Below are positions 34,331 to 45,970 of a DNA stretch of 64,000 nucleotides, piece after piece. Each line of letters begins with the position of its first letter. The stretch's first letter is position 1. The DNA lies in contig OU342637.1 in assembly GCA_910589415.1 (NCBI GenBank), positions 24,093,162-24,157,161 of the forward strand, in the 5' to 3' direction. A model generated the notes under the pieces. The model did not search any database. It had not been told where the DNA came from and saw only the letters and a list, made by a program, of their open reading frames with translations. Position numbers and translations under genes: made by a program. Source of the stretch: Malachius bipustulatus. Its lineage: Eukaryota; Arthropoda; Insecta; Coleoptera; Melyridae.

Positions 34331-37300
34331 AACGACTTATTTTTTAAATATTTTCATAACGTTACTGCTGGGTCCGCTACCTCGCTACCTCCCACCACCT
34401 GTTCTATCCTTACCTGGCACTGACCTAAAAATAAAAAACATGTCGTTTTAATAGCAAGCAAACTATTTTTCATATAAAGGGTGACTGCCAGGTCAGGTTA
34501 CACCAGGTCTCATGAAAGCAGCCATATAGTTGAACACCACAACATTGGATGGGAGTTCCACATGACTTTGTTCTATACCGCCTATTTTATACACCATTTG
34601 TATGTTCTGTTGTTTCGTACATAATGTGTCTTTGAATGTTATTTATGAAAGTTAATGCTATTTGCCATCTTCAAGTGGATATTAGTGCATATGCATATTG
34701 ATGCATATTAGTCTCTGAATTTAGTTAATCATTTCTATATCTTCGTCAACTAGCTTCACCGTAGTAGGAAAATAATTAATGAAAATCTCTAGCTGAACCG
34801 AATACTAGATATACGAGTATATTATTTCTTGATCATAATAAATAATATTATATTGAGCCTTTTAGCGAAGCCAGCAGCGGTAAAAGATATTTTTAGCGAA
34901 AATCGCGTAACACACAAGCAAATTTCAATTTGGTGCTGGTATATTAAATCGAACTGATTGAATATCCCGACGTTATGAATCAAATTTGAAGGGGTGTTTA
35001 ATGCTTTGACTTTTCGGTGAATATGCCCATTTTACTTATTACAGGTAATTTAATTACATTTTAAAAGCAACATTAGACACCCGAGGGGAAATTTTGTTCT
35101 TAAGAGACTCCAGATAATTGAATTTTTACTCCGGATGGGCGAAGTTGGAAAGCTTTGAGTTTCTTATATGCATAAATTTCAACAAAGAAGTCCCGGTACC
35201 GACTAATCGAATTATCGTGAAAAAATTCGTGAGTTGTTTATTAAATATTCAACCGCACTGGGATGGACGTATTTAAAATGGATGTCGAGGAATATTATTA
35301 TCATTTCAATATACATTGCAGGAATAAAAAATACCGCCGACTGTTTAATAATAATCTTGATATAACATTTCAAAGAATGGAGAAGCTTTTAATATAACCA
35401 TTATTATGTGCTGAGTATTATTTATATTACTCAATTTCTCCCAGTAGATACGAGTAAATGGAGGTATGTATTTTTCTGGAATTATTGTTTATACATACTT
35501 TCGTTTTATACCTTTACAAGTAAATCAATTCATGTAATACATATATACATATTGTAATTCTGTAATTTGAGGCCTTTGACATATTGACTACCCACTCCTA
35601 AATGAAACGCTGGTCTTGTCATATTTAAATTAATGAATAAAATTATATTGTGATTATATTTAAATTAATTTTTCATGAGTCATATTCAAAAATCAATTCC
35701 TAGTTTAATTTTATTCCATCCACAATATTTTCAGGTTATACGTTTGAAATATTGGCCAACACACACAAATTAGTTCTCCTAGTATATTTATAAAGTAATA
35801 AGTAGCAATTTTGGAGACTTCTCGTGACAACTGCGATTAATTAAGCAAGTTACTAGAGTTATTCGTGCGTCGTTTTTTCCCTATATACCTCTGCGATACC
35901 ATTAAAATGTCCCGGTTGGAATTTCCCAAGCAAAATGTAGATTGTGTGCATATTTTAACAAAAAGATAAATAGAAAAACATTCTTCTGTCTCTTCCAGGG
36001 GACGGTAATTGTTATTTTCTCGTGCAATTATTCAAGTACTCGGAGAGGACGAAATAAAAATAAAGGGTTGCTATCTGACCCTCAATTAAAACCTAAACTT
36101 CCTACTCGAATTCCGTCTCCCGGGTGTAATTGCAATTTAGATAAGTTAATTTTTCCATTATGGCAAACAAATTGCAAGAGATTTCAGGACGCTCCCATTT
36201 AGTAGATTGCCGTTATCGCGAGGAACGAACGCAAAAACACAACGGCTTGACGTGACTACTGAAAAATTCTGAATTAATATGGAAGCTGCAGATATCATAA
36301 AAACGTCAACAGCTACGAAAATATCTCTTTTCACGTACTTACATACACGATGTGTGGATCGTGTAGCATACAATGCTCCAGTTATTTCTCTAAAACAACA
36401 ACTATGTTGATGAAAAACAAACTGGCCGCCTAGTCGTCATCTTTAACGATCTGTATTTCACAATTCAGGCTGAAAAGCGACCATTGTTTGGAATCATTAG
36501 AGAATGTGGGTATATCAAAGTTGTTTTTCCAAGGAAAACTCAATACAAACTTGTATATTATTAGGTATAGTATCTACCCTATTTCAAAAGCGCTATGACA
36601 GTTATGAAAATAGAGAGTTTCAGCAAAATGTTTTTGGAAGGGAAATATATGACAAAGTCTGGTTCTGCTTATCAAGCAATCGTTTCAACAAAATGTTAAT
36701 AGAAAAAAAATCTGAAATATGTTAGTGTTAACATATTATTATTGTTGGGATTACATCATCCTAAAGAAGATCAAGATAATCTGGCAATATACAGATCAAA
36801 TTTTTAATTGTTTAAAGATTAACAATCGGTGGTGTTACATCTTTCGATACAATGATATTGCAATAACCCAATTCTCACATGACCCCATAGGATCCTTAAA
36901 TTTTCAAAGTTGATAGTAACTGCAACGTCATTTTTGACATTAGGCACGTCAGTTTTACGTCAAAAAGCAGTACCATTCGTGCTATTTAATTTAGTTTTTG
37001 TATCAACGTTGTAATTTGGTAGTATTTCAATCGGTTCAGAATTTGAGGTGAGGACTTTAAACGTCCTCACTGTATGTATAAAGCACCTCGAGGGAATTAC
37101 GTATCTGTCATTAATTATATGAAATCGAATATCATACGCACGCACCTCAAATCATTTAGTTAATCGAGTTGAAAATGAAATTGTCCTCAATTAAAAATGT
37201 CAAAGCTTTGCGTGTTTAGTGAAGTCGACTCAAATTTCCTGAACAAAGAAAGTGAAATTAGATAGAATAAAGTTCAGCCTACATTATTCCCTATACTTAC

Positions 37301-38989
37301 CAGAACCGTTATTAAATATTCAAAAGGCTGGATGGTTATTTATATTCCCTGAAATTACCTACGTACACTCCATCCGGTTTGTATAACAATACAGGAATTA
37401 TCCAAATAAGCAATTTATCAGTAGTATCGGTAGGTTTTCATTAATGCATTTGGCTATCGAAAACATGCCATGTATTCTATGTATGTACCCTCATTACCAT
37501 TTGATATTTTATTATTAATACATATTTCTGTATTGTAAATTGTCAAACATGTATGCTTCAAGTATTTAAGTATTTAAACGGACATGGACAGTCTGTGTAA
37601 CTATAAATCATAGAAGCATTTCATGGTTCTAATAATAATTTAAAATAGTTGCATCAACCCTCGTTTGTTTTAATCAACTTACGTTTCTCTGTACCTACTA
37701 CCCCCGTTCATTTTTTTAAATGAACGGCTAAAAATAATGTGTTGTATATTATTTACTTAAAAACCGTACTAATTGACTTCATTTTTGTTTGCTTTAGACG
37801 AAAAGTAAGCGGGATAAAATAAACATAAATTACTTACAATAATAATTATTTATAATAATAATTAACTTCGGTAATTATTTTATTTACTGTGCAGTAACTT
37901 CATAAAATTCGACTTTTTTTAAGTCACTGCTGCCACAAGTTCTTCAATCTACTTGTCTACAAATTCTTCGCTCACAGTACTCAGCGTATCTCTTCTCTTT
38001 TACTCTTGCACAATTATTATTGCTGGTCGCTTCGTCAAGTAAACTATCCCGATCGAACAGGCCGAAATCTGGATAAACACAAAGAACTGATGTTCGATGT
38101 TCCTGACTTCCAGTTCCTAATATATTCAGTTGAACAGAATAACTTCTCAACAGAATATCGATTCTAATTACAGAACAAGAAGAATCAAATTGAGAGCTAT
38201 AAACTAAAGTAAACGTAAATTGATATAAAACGGTGACCAAAATGATACACACAAATAGCAAGTAACAATAGCAGGGAGCAACACCAAATGTATAGCAATA
38301 TTAATTTAAAGCATTTGAATATATCAAAGTGTTGTTTGTGCATGTTATACCTATCTATATGATGCAAATATTGTGGAGAGGCATTATGGAGAAACATTGG
38401 TACGAGGCGTGGGATTCCGAAAAGTGTCAACATTACGGATTGCGGATGATATCGGTACATGTACGTGAGCTTATGGGCAATCCGAGGCTCCATTGATGAT
38501 CCCTTAAAAGAGCCATTGCGGAGCATTCGCGTTTTGACGACAGACTCGATAGTCTAAACCTTGATGGTAACATACTTGGGGGTAGCTGACAGGTGAATAG
38601 ATATCATTGATGTTTTAACATGCATCATTGAAAATCCTCAAGACATGTCAACCTCTAGAGTCTAGACGATAGACGCATATTCAAGTTTGGGTCTTTATTT
38701 GTAATTATTTATTTTTGCAGTTGTACATACTGTGGAAGCCAAAAAAACTCTACCAGTACGGAAAATGAAACCTGTTAGAAACCCGAGCCAGATATAAGAT
38801 TTTGTTGATACGAGGCACGAAAGACAAATCGCGGAAAGTTTATCGTATGTCAAGAATACGATCCATCTTTGGAATATGGGAATTAAGGGATATCTAAATG
38901 TAAGCGTAAATGACATAGCTTCACACTTTCACACTTTCAGAGGTAGCATTCAAAGATGCATTCAGAGGTAACTTGCTACGAACGCACCA
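34331..38989. other. Long noncoding stretch, no gene recognised
   Basis: AT-rich DNA with many short chance frames. The longest are two overlapping minus-strand frames, 37944-38261 (105 codons) and 38197-38526 (109 codons). They are hydrophobic in places but match no family and lack paired splice sites that I can defend. No repeat structure was recognised. Confidence 0.5.
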
Positions 38990-39438
38990 ATCAGATACTC
39001 GATCTAATTTCCACGAAGCTGTAAGCAATCATCTACTGTTTTAACAAACGGGGCAAGAGACCCGCATTAGTCAATTTAGCCCGCCATATTGTGATCAAAT
39101 CTATCGAAAGCTTTCGAAAAATCTTTGTAGATGACATCGGTTTGTAGGTGTCTATCAATGGCTTCAGATATATATGTTGGGTAATGCAGAAAAGATTGGT
39201 CACGGTAGATTGACCCCTCATAAATCAATGCCGACTATCTGCAATTTTGTTGCCAATGTTAAAACACAAAACGTCATCTATTAAGAATTCGAATCCCTCA
39301 CTGAAGTTGCAAATAGTTAGAGATGTCTGTATTAAGAATATGTCTTCCTTTGCTCCCTTTTTAAATACTGGCAAATTCGTGAATTTCTTCCATGTATCCG
39401 GGAAGATATTCTTGTATGGAATATCCTCTTTTATGGAG
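38990..39438 (-). pseudogene. LINE reverse-transcriptase remnant (fragment B)
   Basis: Read on the minus strand from 39436: FPDTWKKFTNLPVFKKGAKE, then LTICNFSEGFEFLIDDV, then RGQSTVTNLF, then a segment ending LTNAGLL. These are motifs of the finger and palm regions of a LINE RT (F-P-x-x-W-K...P-V-F-K-K-G; S-K-x-F-E; G-R-S-T-x-T-N-L; K-A-F-D...K-L...G). Stops and frameshifts are present and the catalytic Y-x-D-D is missing. It ends exactly where the tail of fragment A begins. Confidence 0.65.
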
Positions 39439-39440
39439 AT

Positions 39441-40152
39441 ATTTCATTTCATTTCATTTATTGCCCAACAGATACAAAATCCAAATTACGGACAAATTCT
39501 ATAATCTAAGTAATACAACAATCAATTTACAGTATCAATGGAAAGTAAAATTAAAATCATCGCATAGTTACAAATAAATACCCAAAATATAGCCCAAGTA
39601 ACAAAAATGTAAATTCAATTAAAATAAACACAATCATCATACATCATCATACAGTAAAGAAACCACTCATTCTATCCACGGAAAGCTCTCAGCTGTGATG
39701 CTGATAAGCTCCCGCAAATCATCGTTGGATATGTCGCAAGCCTGCGGAATAGAGTTAAAATTTCTCATCAACGCATACAGTGGAGATCTGATCATCAAAT
39801 TCGTTCTGGCAGCTGGCAAATAAAAAGTCATCGAGCTTCGCGAAGGTAGTCGCGGTACATAAAACGATATAAGAGACAGAAGAGAGATACAGTCTACCTG
39901 ATTATTCACCAATTTATAAAGAAAAATAAGACCGCTTGTGATCCTTCTGGTATACGGCGAAAGATAATCAAAAGCTTCAAGAAGAACACTATAACTGAAA
40001 TTTTTTGTGGCTTTCAAAATTTTTGGCTCCGCTTTATCCAAGGAACGCCATTCCTCCAAACTGCTCACATCAGCAAAACTCTTGAGTAAATGATGATCCC
40101 ATACCAGACCAGACATTCCGAAACAAAAACGGAAGACAAAAGCCAAAACCAA
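39441..40152 (-). pseudogene. LINE C-terminal fragment with 3' tail (fragment A)
   Basis: An open minus-strand frame of about 161 codons (40152-39667) includes FDYLSPYTRRITSGLIFLYK, then LVNNQVDCISLLSLI, then PRLPSRS and ARTNLMIRSPLYALMRNFN. This is the post-RT domain of a Jockey/CR1-like LINE. It is followed by about 200 bp of 3' untranslated sequence and a tail of TGAAA units (39441-39460, plus strand ATTTC repeats). It is the better preserved of the two adjoining LINE pieces. The first ~15 residues of the frame may be outside the true ORF, since the coding match starts near the WDHH segment. Confidence 0.72.
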
Positions 40153-41521
40153 AAGGAAAAGCCAAACGGAAAGGCCCTGAAATCAAATTAAATAATCACT
40201 ATCTGAAATTTTACCAAACGCCATCTTTTCTTACCGAAATGAATTATCTCATCCAAATCAGGCTTCTTCAATCCACTCCATGGTAATCAGCATCAACAAA
40301 CTCATCCTACCTAATTAGGAACGACATAGAACATTAGCTTTGCTAAATAAAACTAAAACAACAACTTCATACCTGCGTTTTAAACTACCACTACATGAAA
40401 CAATAACTAAATAAAATCACTTCACTGAACCAAGTTTACTTCACTAGCATTTCAAAGGAAAAGGGACGAAGAAGGATGAGACGTTCAACTCCACAGGTTC
40501 CAACCTCCCACTCCTAAATCGATAAATAAGCGCATGGTCGGTTATCTGTTACATCCCTCGGTCACTTCGCCGAGTGGCAGGTGACAGACTCTGACTGACA
40601 GACTCATAATTCGACCTCGCTACAATACCTCAAACTATAAAACCAGCGGAGTGTAGCATTCCAAAGGAACGCCATTTTCCTGCGCCTTTTCTATTCGAAA
40701 ATTCATTCGAAACAGATACGGAAAAGCGCACGCTACAACGTCATGAGTAATTTAAAACATTTTAGAACACTTTTTGTCTTATAAAATCATAACGTCATAA
40801 CAAATTTCATCAAAATCGCTTCAGCGATTTGGCTTTTTTAATCAAATAACAATTTCAGAATTGACACTTTTAGGTCTCTTAGCGGCCAAACCAAGCAACT
40901 GTGGACTGAGATAAGTTTGTTGACTTAAACCAACTTAGTTTCACGCGGAACATTTGGTAGAGAGCTGTTAAGTCATTTAAGGGACACCCACAACGACACA
41001 AAGTCAACGAAAATTGAGTTTTAAGTTTCTCATAAAAACAACGACATGCCGAAGTTGAACTATCAGCATTCACAGAAATGACCAGTTGATGTTCGACAAC
41101 AATGCGTACACTCCACCAAAATCTGCCTACCTAAAGTTTAATTTATTGCATAAATTCACGGGTAATGTCTTATTACTATAGTGACTCCCGAACCCAACAC
41201 GGGCAAGAGGAGTGGTAGGTATATATACCAGGTGATTTCTTAAAAACTTGTCACCCCCCCCCCAAATTTATAGAATCGTGATCTGAAGATGAAAAATCAG
41301 AACAAGGTCAATTTTATAATTTGATTCACTTCCTTTTGATATAAAAAAAACTTATACAGGGTGTTCCTTGGCTCAGTAATGACTGAATTGTTTGTTTTTT
41401 AAATAGCGCATCCTGTATATTTACATTTTGAGATTGTCTGAGAAAATCCAACTGGTTTTTACAGTTTCAGTTTAAATTGAGTAGCTTACGTTTAAGTTTT
41501 TAATATTTAATTTTAAATGTT
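40153..41521. other. Noncoding stretch with one interspersed repeat
   Basis: No gene is recognised. Near 40175-40245 on the minus strand a GTAAG...TTTCAG pair brackets about 60 bp, but there is no convincing exon on either side. At 41390-41500 the sequence matches the left arm of the 8.2-kb foldback (ATCCTGTATAT-TTACATTTT, GAGAAAAT-CAA, CAGTTTAA-TTGAGTAG), so it is a partial copy of that family. Confidence 0.5.
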
Positions 41522-41566
41522 TATACAGGGTGATGAAAATTATCAGATTTTTCATCACCGTGTATA
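41522..41566. repeat. 45-bp hairpin with CAGGGTG ends
   Basis: TATACAGGGTGATGAAAA pairs with TTTTCATCACCGTGTATA around an 8-9-base loop. The ends resemble the CAGGGTG termini of the MITE at 6811. Confidence 0.8.
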
Positions 41567-42515
41567 AAAATCTCATCTACATCATAGGATGAAACATAAA
41601 AAGTACATCAAAAGGAAATCCTTTTCACGATCATGAGAAATTTGAGCTTAATTGAATATTAATTATAAAGGCCCAAAAACTTATGGTCGCAACATGAAAA
41701 CACAGTTTCCAACTAACGAAAATGCTCCAAAATTATGTAAGTGGATAATCATAAAGTAGATACAAACTAAAGTAATTCAATCCCTGTAGGGTTGGAAGTG
41801 GATCATGTCTCAAGGACCAAGACACCAAAATGATGTGTCCTCGATAAGACTACGCTGATATTTTCTGTTGAGTGACTTTACAGGGAAGACTGTAAAAGAG
41901 AAGGCTAGCCATCTCCAGGCAAGCTATCCAATCGAGTTCTTGAATTCCACCTCTTTTATCCTACGAACCCTAGGACGCTATTCCTATGATCCTCGGAGCT
42001 GGCTTGACCGGTTGGTATGCTTGATAAGTACCACAATGAGTGATCTTCTTCATCATTATATTCATATTGATCACGAAATTGTTTCTACAACGTAGCCGTC
42101 CTAAAAACCAATTAAGCTTCAAAGATATAATTATCAAGTATAAAGATGTATTTTGACAAGTTTGCCGAGGATGAAATTGTTTCTTCAGTAACTTTGCTGA
42201 AGGTTTTATCTCGAAAGGCAGGACTCAGACAGTACTAACTGAATTAACGAAAAATAATAAAAAGCAAACGTCAAAACTTGGTTTATATCACTGGGAGAGA
42301 CAAGCAATTTAATTATTATCCCACACAAACCTGGAGCGCTTTATCAAGTTTTTTATTTCGGAATTGTACCTGGCATATTAATAAACATACTTTGCCTCAT
42401 ATCAAAAATAAATACAGACAAAGAATCCTGCTTGAAATAGTTATTTTAGAAGCCCCGAGCTATTTCGTAATAAAAAGAAAGAAGTGTCCTTTTGTACTTG
42501 TTAATTTACGGTCGC
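41567..42515. other. Noncoding spacer before the endogenous retrovirus
   Basis: No recognisable feature. CTGT at 42516-42519 is the left copy of the retroviral target duplication. Confidence 0.5.
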
Positions 42516-42519
42516 CTGT

Positions 42520-42900
42520 AGTTATGTTTTAACTTCCCAAATATGCCTTTTTAAAAAGGTTGAATTTTATTTAGGGAAAGGATAAAACTTTGAAGACTAC
42601 TACAGTAATAGACGATGTCCGTGAACTGCGAATTATATTTTCAAGTAGGTTTTACACTTTAGATTAATACTAAATAGCAATAGGCTATGCCCGTAAACTA
42701 CGATGTGTCCTAGTCGAAGATATAAAGTAGACTTAATTATAAAATAAAATCTAGGAGCTAACTTGCTGCTGCTATCCAAGTTTACAAGTGTTTATTTACT
42801 TGGTCAGCAGGACGATGCCACCGTGGGACTAGGATGCTAGTGAAGAATACGCAACGTTGCATTTATTTATTGCAAGTGGCGTGATCTCATCCTGATGACT
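42520..42900 (-). repeat. 3' LTR of the errantivirus-like element
   Basis: 381 bp, identical by eye to 50241-50621. An AATAAA signal on the minus strand lies near the LTR's 3' side (plus-strand TTTATT near 42567). Confidence 0.93.
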
Positions 42901-42909
42901 CCTCCCCGG
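42901..42909 (-). other. Polypurine tract
   Basis: Minus-strand CCGGGGAGG lies directly against the start of the 3' LTR, the position where plus-strand DNA synthesis is primed in LTR retrotransposons. Confidence 0.75.
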
Positions 42910-43203
42910 TAAGATGGGAATTCATGGGTGAAATTGATTTTCAAAATTTTGAGAAAATTAGAGATTTAAAATCAACTGAAAGCCATGAATTCACATTCAC
43001 ATGAATAAAATGTTCATCAGAAAATATAATAAATGTTATCAATAAAACAATCAATAAAATACTAATTACTTATTAATTATAGATAATGGTAATATTCAGC
43101 TTAAATGCTAATAAAAATAAACATTTTGTTAAGATACTAGTCAAGTGCTAGTATGGGCATACAATTGAATTATAAGTTTAAACAGTGCCATTCGTTTATT
43201 TAA

Positions 43204-44874
43204 TTATTTTCGCGGTGTGGGTGTAGGAAAGGCTCTTAATTGACCTTCTTCTTCTGCATCCACACTATTTTTCAAATGTCTACGAAAACAATAATTTCTC
43301 TTGTAGTAAATTAGAGTACCTACAAGAATTAACACGATAGCAACATATAGTGCTACGTTTGAATGGAACCAAATGGTTTTGGTTATTGATTGATTCGGAA
43401 TCGGATCATTGGTTTGCAAAGTTAATTTCGATAGCTCATCAAGGTTTATGGACTTTAAATTCAGTTGTATTGGTTTTACATTCATAACTTCCGCGTTGAT
43501 TGGTGGAAGATAGACAGGTTCCTCCTTAAGAGTGCCTTCTAAATTAATAAATGTAAAATCTTTAGTAGTAAAAGAACATGAATATGGAACATCAATTAAA
43601 AATACACCTTTAAGATTATGCACTTCTTCGTTACCGCACTTTTCGTGGATTAGAGTCTGTTTAGGTAAAATTACCAAGTATTTTTGATCACTAATAGTTT
43701 CCACTAACGAATCATTCACTTCTACAGGTATGTGTTTACAATTAGGATATTTATTGACTTACAATAGGTTTCTTACACAAGAATCCTGTTGAAAATTTTT
43801 CTCGATCTCTGTCAATGAGCAATAAAATTGTCTTTGCAAGTATTGACAATTAGATTTTAAGTAAACGATTGAATTTTCGTGCATTGCTACGTACGGTGTG
43901 GGTGGAATTATTACTGTATTATTGGTGGTTGGAGTTGAGTACAAATGATAAAGGTTGTAAATTTGTTGGTCTAAGATAGGGACGTGGAGTAGGAAGACTA
44001 CATGTTCCGAAGTGATGTAGAAATCTACTGATATTGTTCTTAGAAATAGGACAGTGTCTGAAGAATAGTATTGACTTTCCTCGTGAAATTTGTTTAGTTC
44101 ATTTCTCATTGCAACAATCTGATCCTCATTAATCACTGATAGATGTAATTGATTAATCATTGCAAAATTTATGGCAGTGTGTACATTGTTAATTAAAGTT
44201 TTGAGTTGAAAAACACTTATTCTTAACAAGGTTAGAGCTGCTAAAGACTTTTGTTCTTGCAATTCTTTAATTATCAAATTTACTTGATCGAAGTTTGAGG
44301 AGACATTTTCAATTAGTTGTTTAAAATTTTTAATCAATGCGTTATTTATGGACAGCTGTTTATTGAAATGACTAATCAGGTTTTCCTGATTGGTAGTTAA
44401 TTTTGTGATGGCTTGATCATATTTTTCGCCATCGTCAGCATCAAGATTACCAGAAATGAATTTGAATACTGAACCAATTGCATTAAGCAATCCTCGTTTT
44501 GTTCGATTGTTAGAGGGAGTCAAAGCGTCTGGATGTATCAATCTAATTTGGGATTTGAGATGATCTCTTTCTAGCTTTAAATAGGAAAGTTCTGTCTTTT
44601 CGATCTGGTTATTTTGATCATCGGGCTTTTTCCTAATTTTGCCGTGTAATTCAGTAATGATGTTGTCGAGTTTTAGAATTTGATGACGAATATCGAACAG
44701 GGGGTAATGATGTATAAAGGTATGATGAGTGACCTGTACTCTGGTAGTTCCTAATCTTAGGGGTAAAATTCCTGGATTATTTTGTAAATTTTTTATTTCT
44801 ATTCTTTGGGCTCTATTTACCTGCATCAGATTAATTATCAAGATGACTAGTACTGGGCCTAATAACCGGGTCAT
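43204..44874 (-). pseudogene. env: env: baculovirus-F-like envelope glycoprotein, interrupted
   Basis: This would encode the envelope protein of the element. The ATG at 44874 directly follows TTGTTGCAG, a good splice acceptor, as expected for an env made from spliced RNA. The coding start overlaps the end of the integrase frame by about 44 bases. Visible parts in order: a hydrophobic signal segment; a furin-type site RTKR followed by a GLLNAIGSVFKF fusion-peptide-like segment and the GNLDADD block characteristic of errantiviral and baculoviral F proteins; a coiled-coil-like middle; and a C-terminal membrane segment (VALYVAIVLILVGTLIYY) with a short cytoplasmic tail ending at 43204. A single TAA at 43759-43761 interrupts the frame about two-thirds through. 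The frame stays the same on both sides, so this copy cannot make a membrane-anchored product unless the stop is read through. Confidence 0.88.
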
Positions 44875-45970
44875 CTGCAACAAAATTTCTTGTTAGTTGA
44901 GATTTCCTAATTGGTTTGAGTTCTTGTTTATGATAGAACTTATCTTTAGACGTTAGAATTTTAGGACCTCGGTCTTCTCGAACTGTTACCATTCGATAAG
45001 GGGCTGAAGTTTTGTTGCGCTGGGGATCTTTTAAATATACAGGTTGGTTTTCACTCACAGGAGTGAAGTCTTTTCTTCTAGTGTTTTCGTACTCTAAGCG
45101 TTTTTCTTTCGTTTCCACTTCTTTCGTGTGAACGGCCTGATATAGGGCGTTGACGCGATTGTATAGCTCATTTGAGTATTCGAAATAAAAATTTGTGTCC
45201 ATGACATCCAGTAAATCGTTTGCTTCTAAATGACCATATAGAAGCTCTATTGGTTTGTAATTAGTTTTTGAGTGGATTGACCTGTTGTAAATGATCACCG
45301 CATTTTCAAATACATTGACGTTCAGAATTTTGTCTTTCGAAACTGTGATGGTTTTTATAATTTCCAACAACGTTCCGTGAGCTCTTTCAATCGGGCTGTT
45401 GCTGTTAGGGTGTTTAGGGGTCGTTAGGTGGTGGTTTACCTTATGTAACCTTAACAAGTCTTTGAATAGACTAACATCGAACTGGTTGTCCGTTACCAGG
45501 GTTTTAGGTAATTTGTATCGTGCGAATAGGCTTACGTATGACTCTACTATATCTGCGATGTTAACCGAATTTAGTGGTTCAAACATGAAAAATTTAGTCA
45601 GTGAATCTATCGCAGTTAGGTATTTTTTATTTCTGATAGAAAATACGTCCATGAATACTAGTTCGAAGGGTTTTTTAACTGATGGTGTTAAAGTTAATTT
45701 ATGTTGCTTAGGATGCCGTTCGTACTTTGCCTGTTGGCAAATTACACATTCGTCAACATGTTTCTGACAATCCTGGACCAAATTTGGCCAATAATATTGC
45801 CTACTAATTTCAGCACTTAGTTCTTGGGATCCGCGATGATCTGGCTGATGAAACTGGTTTAGCAAGATTTCTCTAGCGGGTGGATCCTCTATGTCCTTTA
45901 GGATTTTGTGGGTGTAGACAAATTTTATTGAATTATCGAAATTTTGGTTGCCCAAATTATCGCCAAGCAT
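44831..45970 (-). CDS. pol: pol, integrase part
   Basis: This is the integrase portion of Pol, which joins the DNA copy to the host genome. It has an N-terminal zinc-binding module (H41, H45, C75, C78 counted from the frame start at 45970). The catalytic core has D108 (FMDVF), D161 (VTDNQ) and E195 (SPIERAHGT), followed by a long C-terminal region. The D161-to-E195 gap is 33 residues, where 35 is usual in retroviral integrases, suggesting a small in-frame loss after TDNQ or a lineage variant. The frame overlaps the end of the upstream pol frame (45925-45970) in a different phase. The part that should link them, the rest of RNase H, is missing, so this segment is not translated as a normal Pol fusion. 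The 3' end overlaps env. Confidence 0.88.
   Translation of the reverse strand: MLGDNLGNQNFDNSIKFVYTHKILKDIEDPPAREILLNQFHQPDHRGSQELSAEISRQYYWPNLVQDCQKHVDECVICQQAKYERHPKQHKLTLTPSVKKPFELVFMDVFSIRNKKYLTAIDSLTKFFMFEPLNSVNIADIVESYVSLFARYKLPKTLVTDNQFDVSLFKDLLRLHKVNHHLTTPKHPNSNSPIERAHGTLLEIIKTITVSKDKILNVNVFENAVIIYNRSIHSKTNYKPIELLYGHLEANDLLDVMDTNFYFEYSNELYNRVNALYQAVHTKEVETKEKRLEYENTRRKDFTPVSENQPVYLKDPQRNKTSAPYRMVTVREDRGPKILTSKDKFYHKQELKPIRKSQLTRNFVADDPVIRPSTSHLDN

Noticed and set aside
37944..38526. Two overlapping hydrophobic minus-strand frames, considered as chemoreceptor exons
   Set aside because: No conserved receptor motif (such as TYhhhhhQF) and no consistent splice sites.
40175..40245. Short intron (GTAAG...TTTCAG) before the LINE frame on the minus strand
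   Set aside because: The downstream sequence is a LINE fragment and no upstream exon is recognisable.
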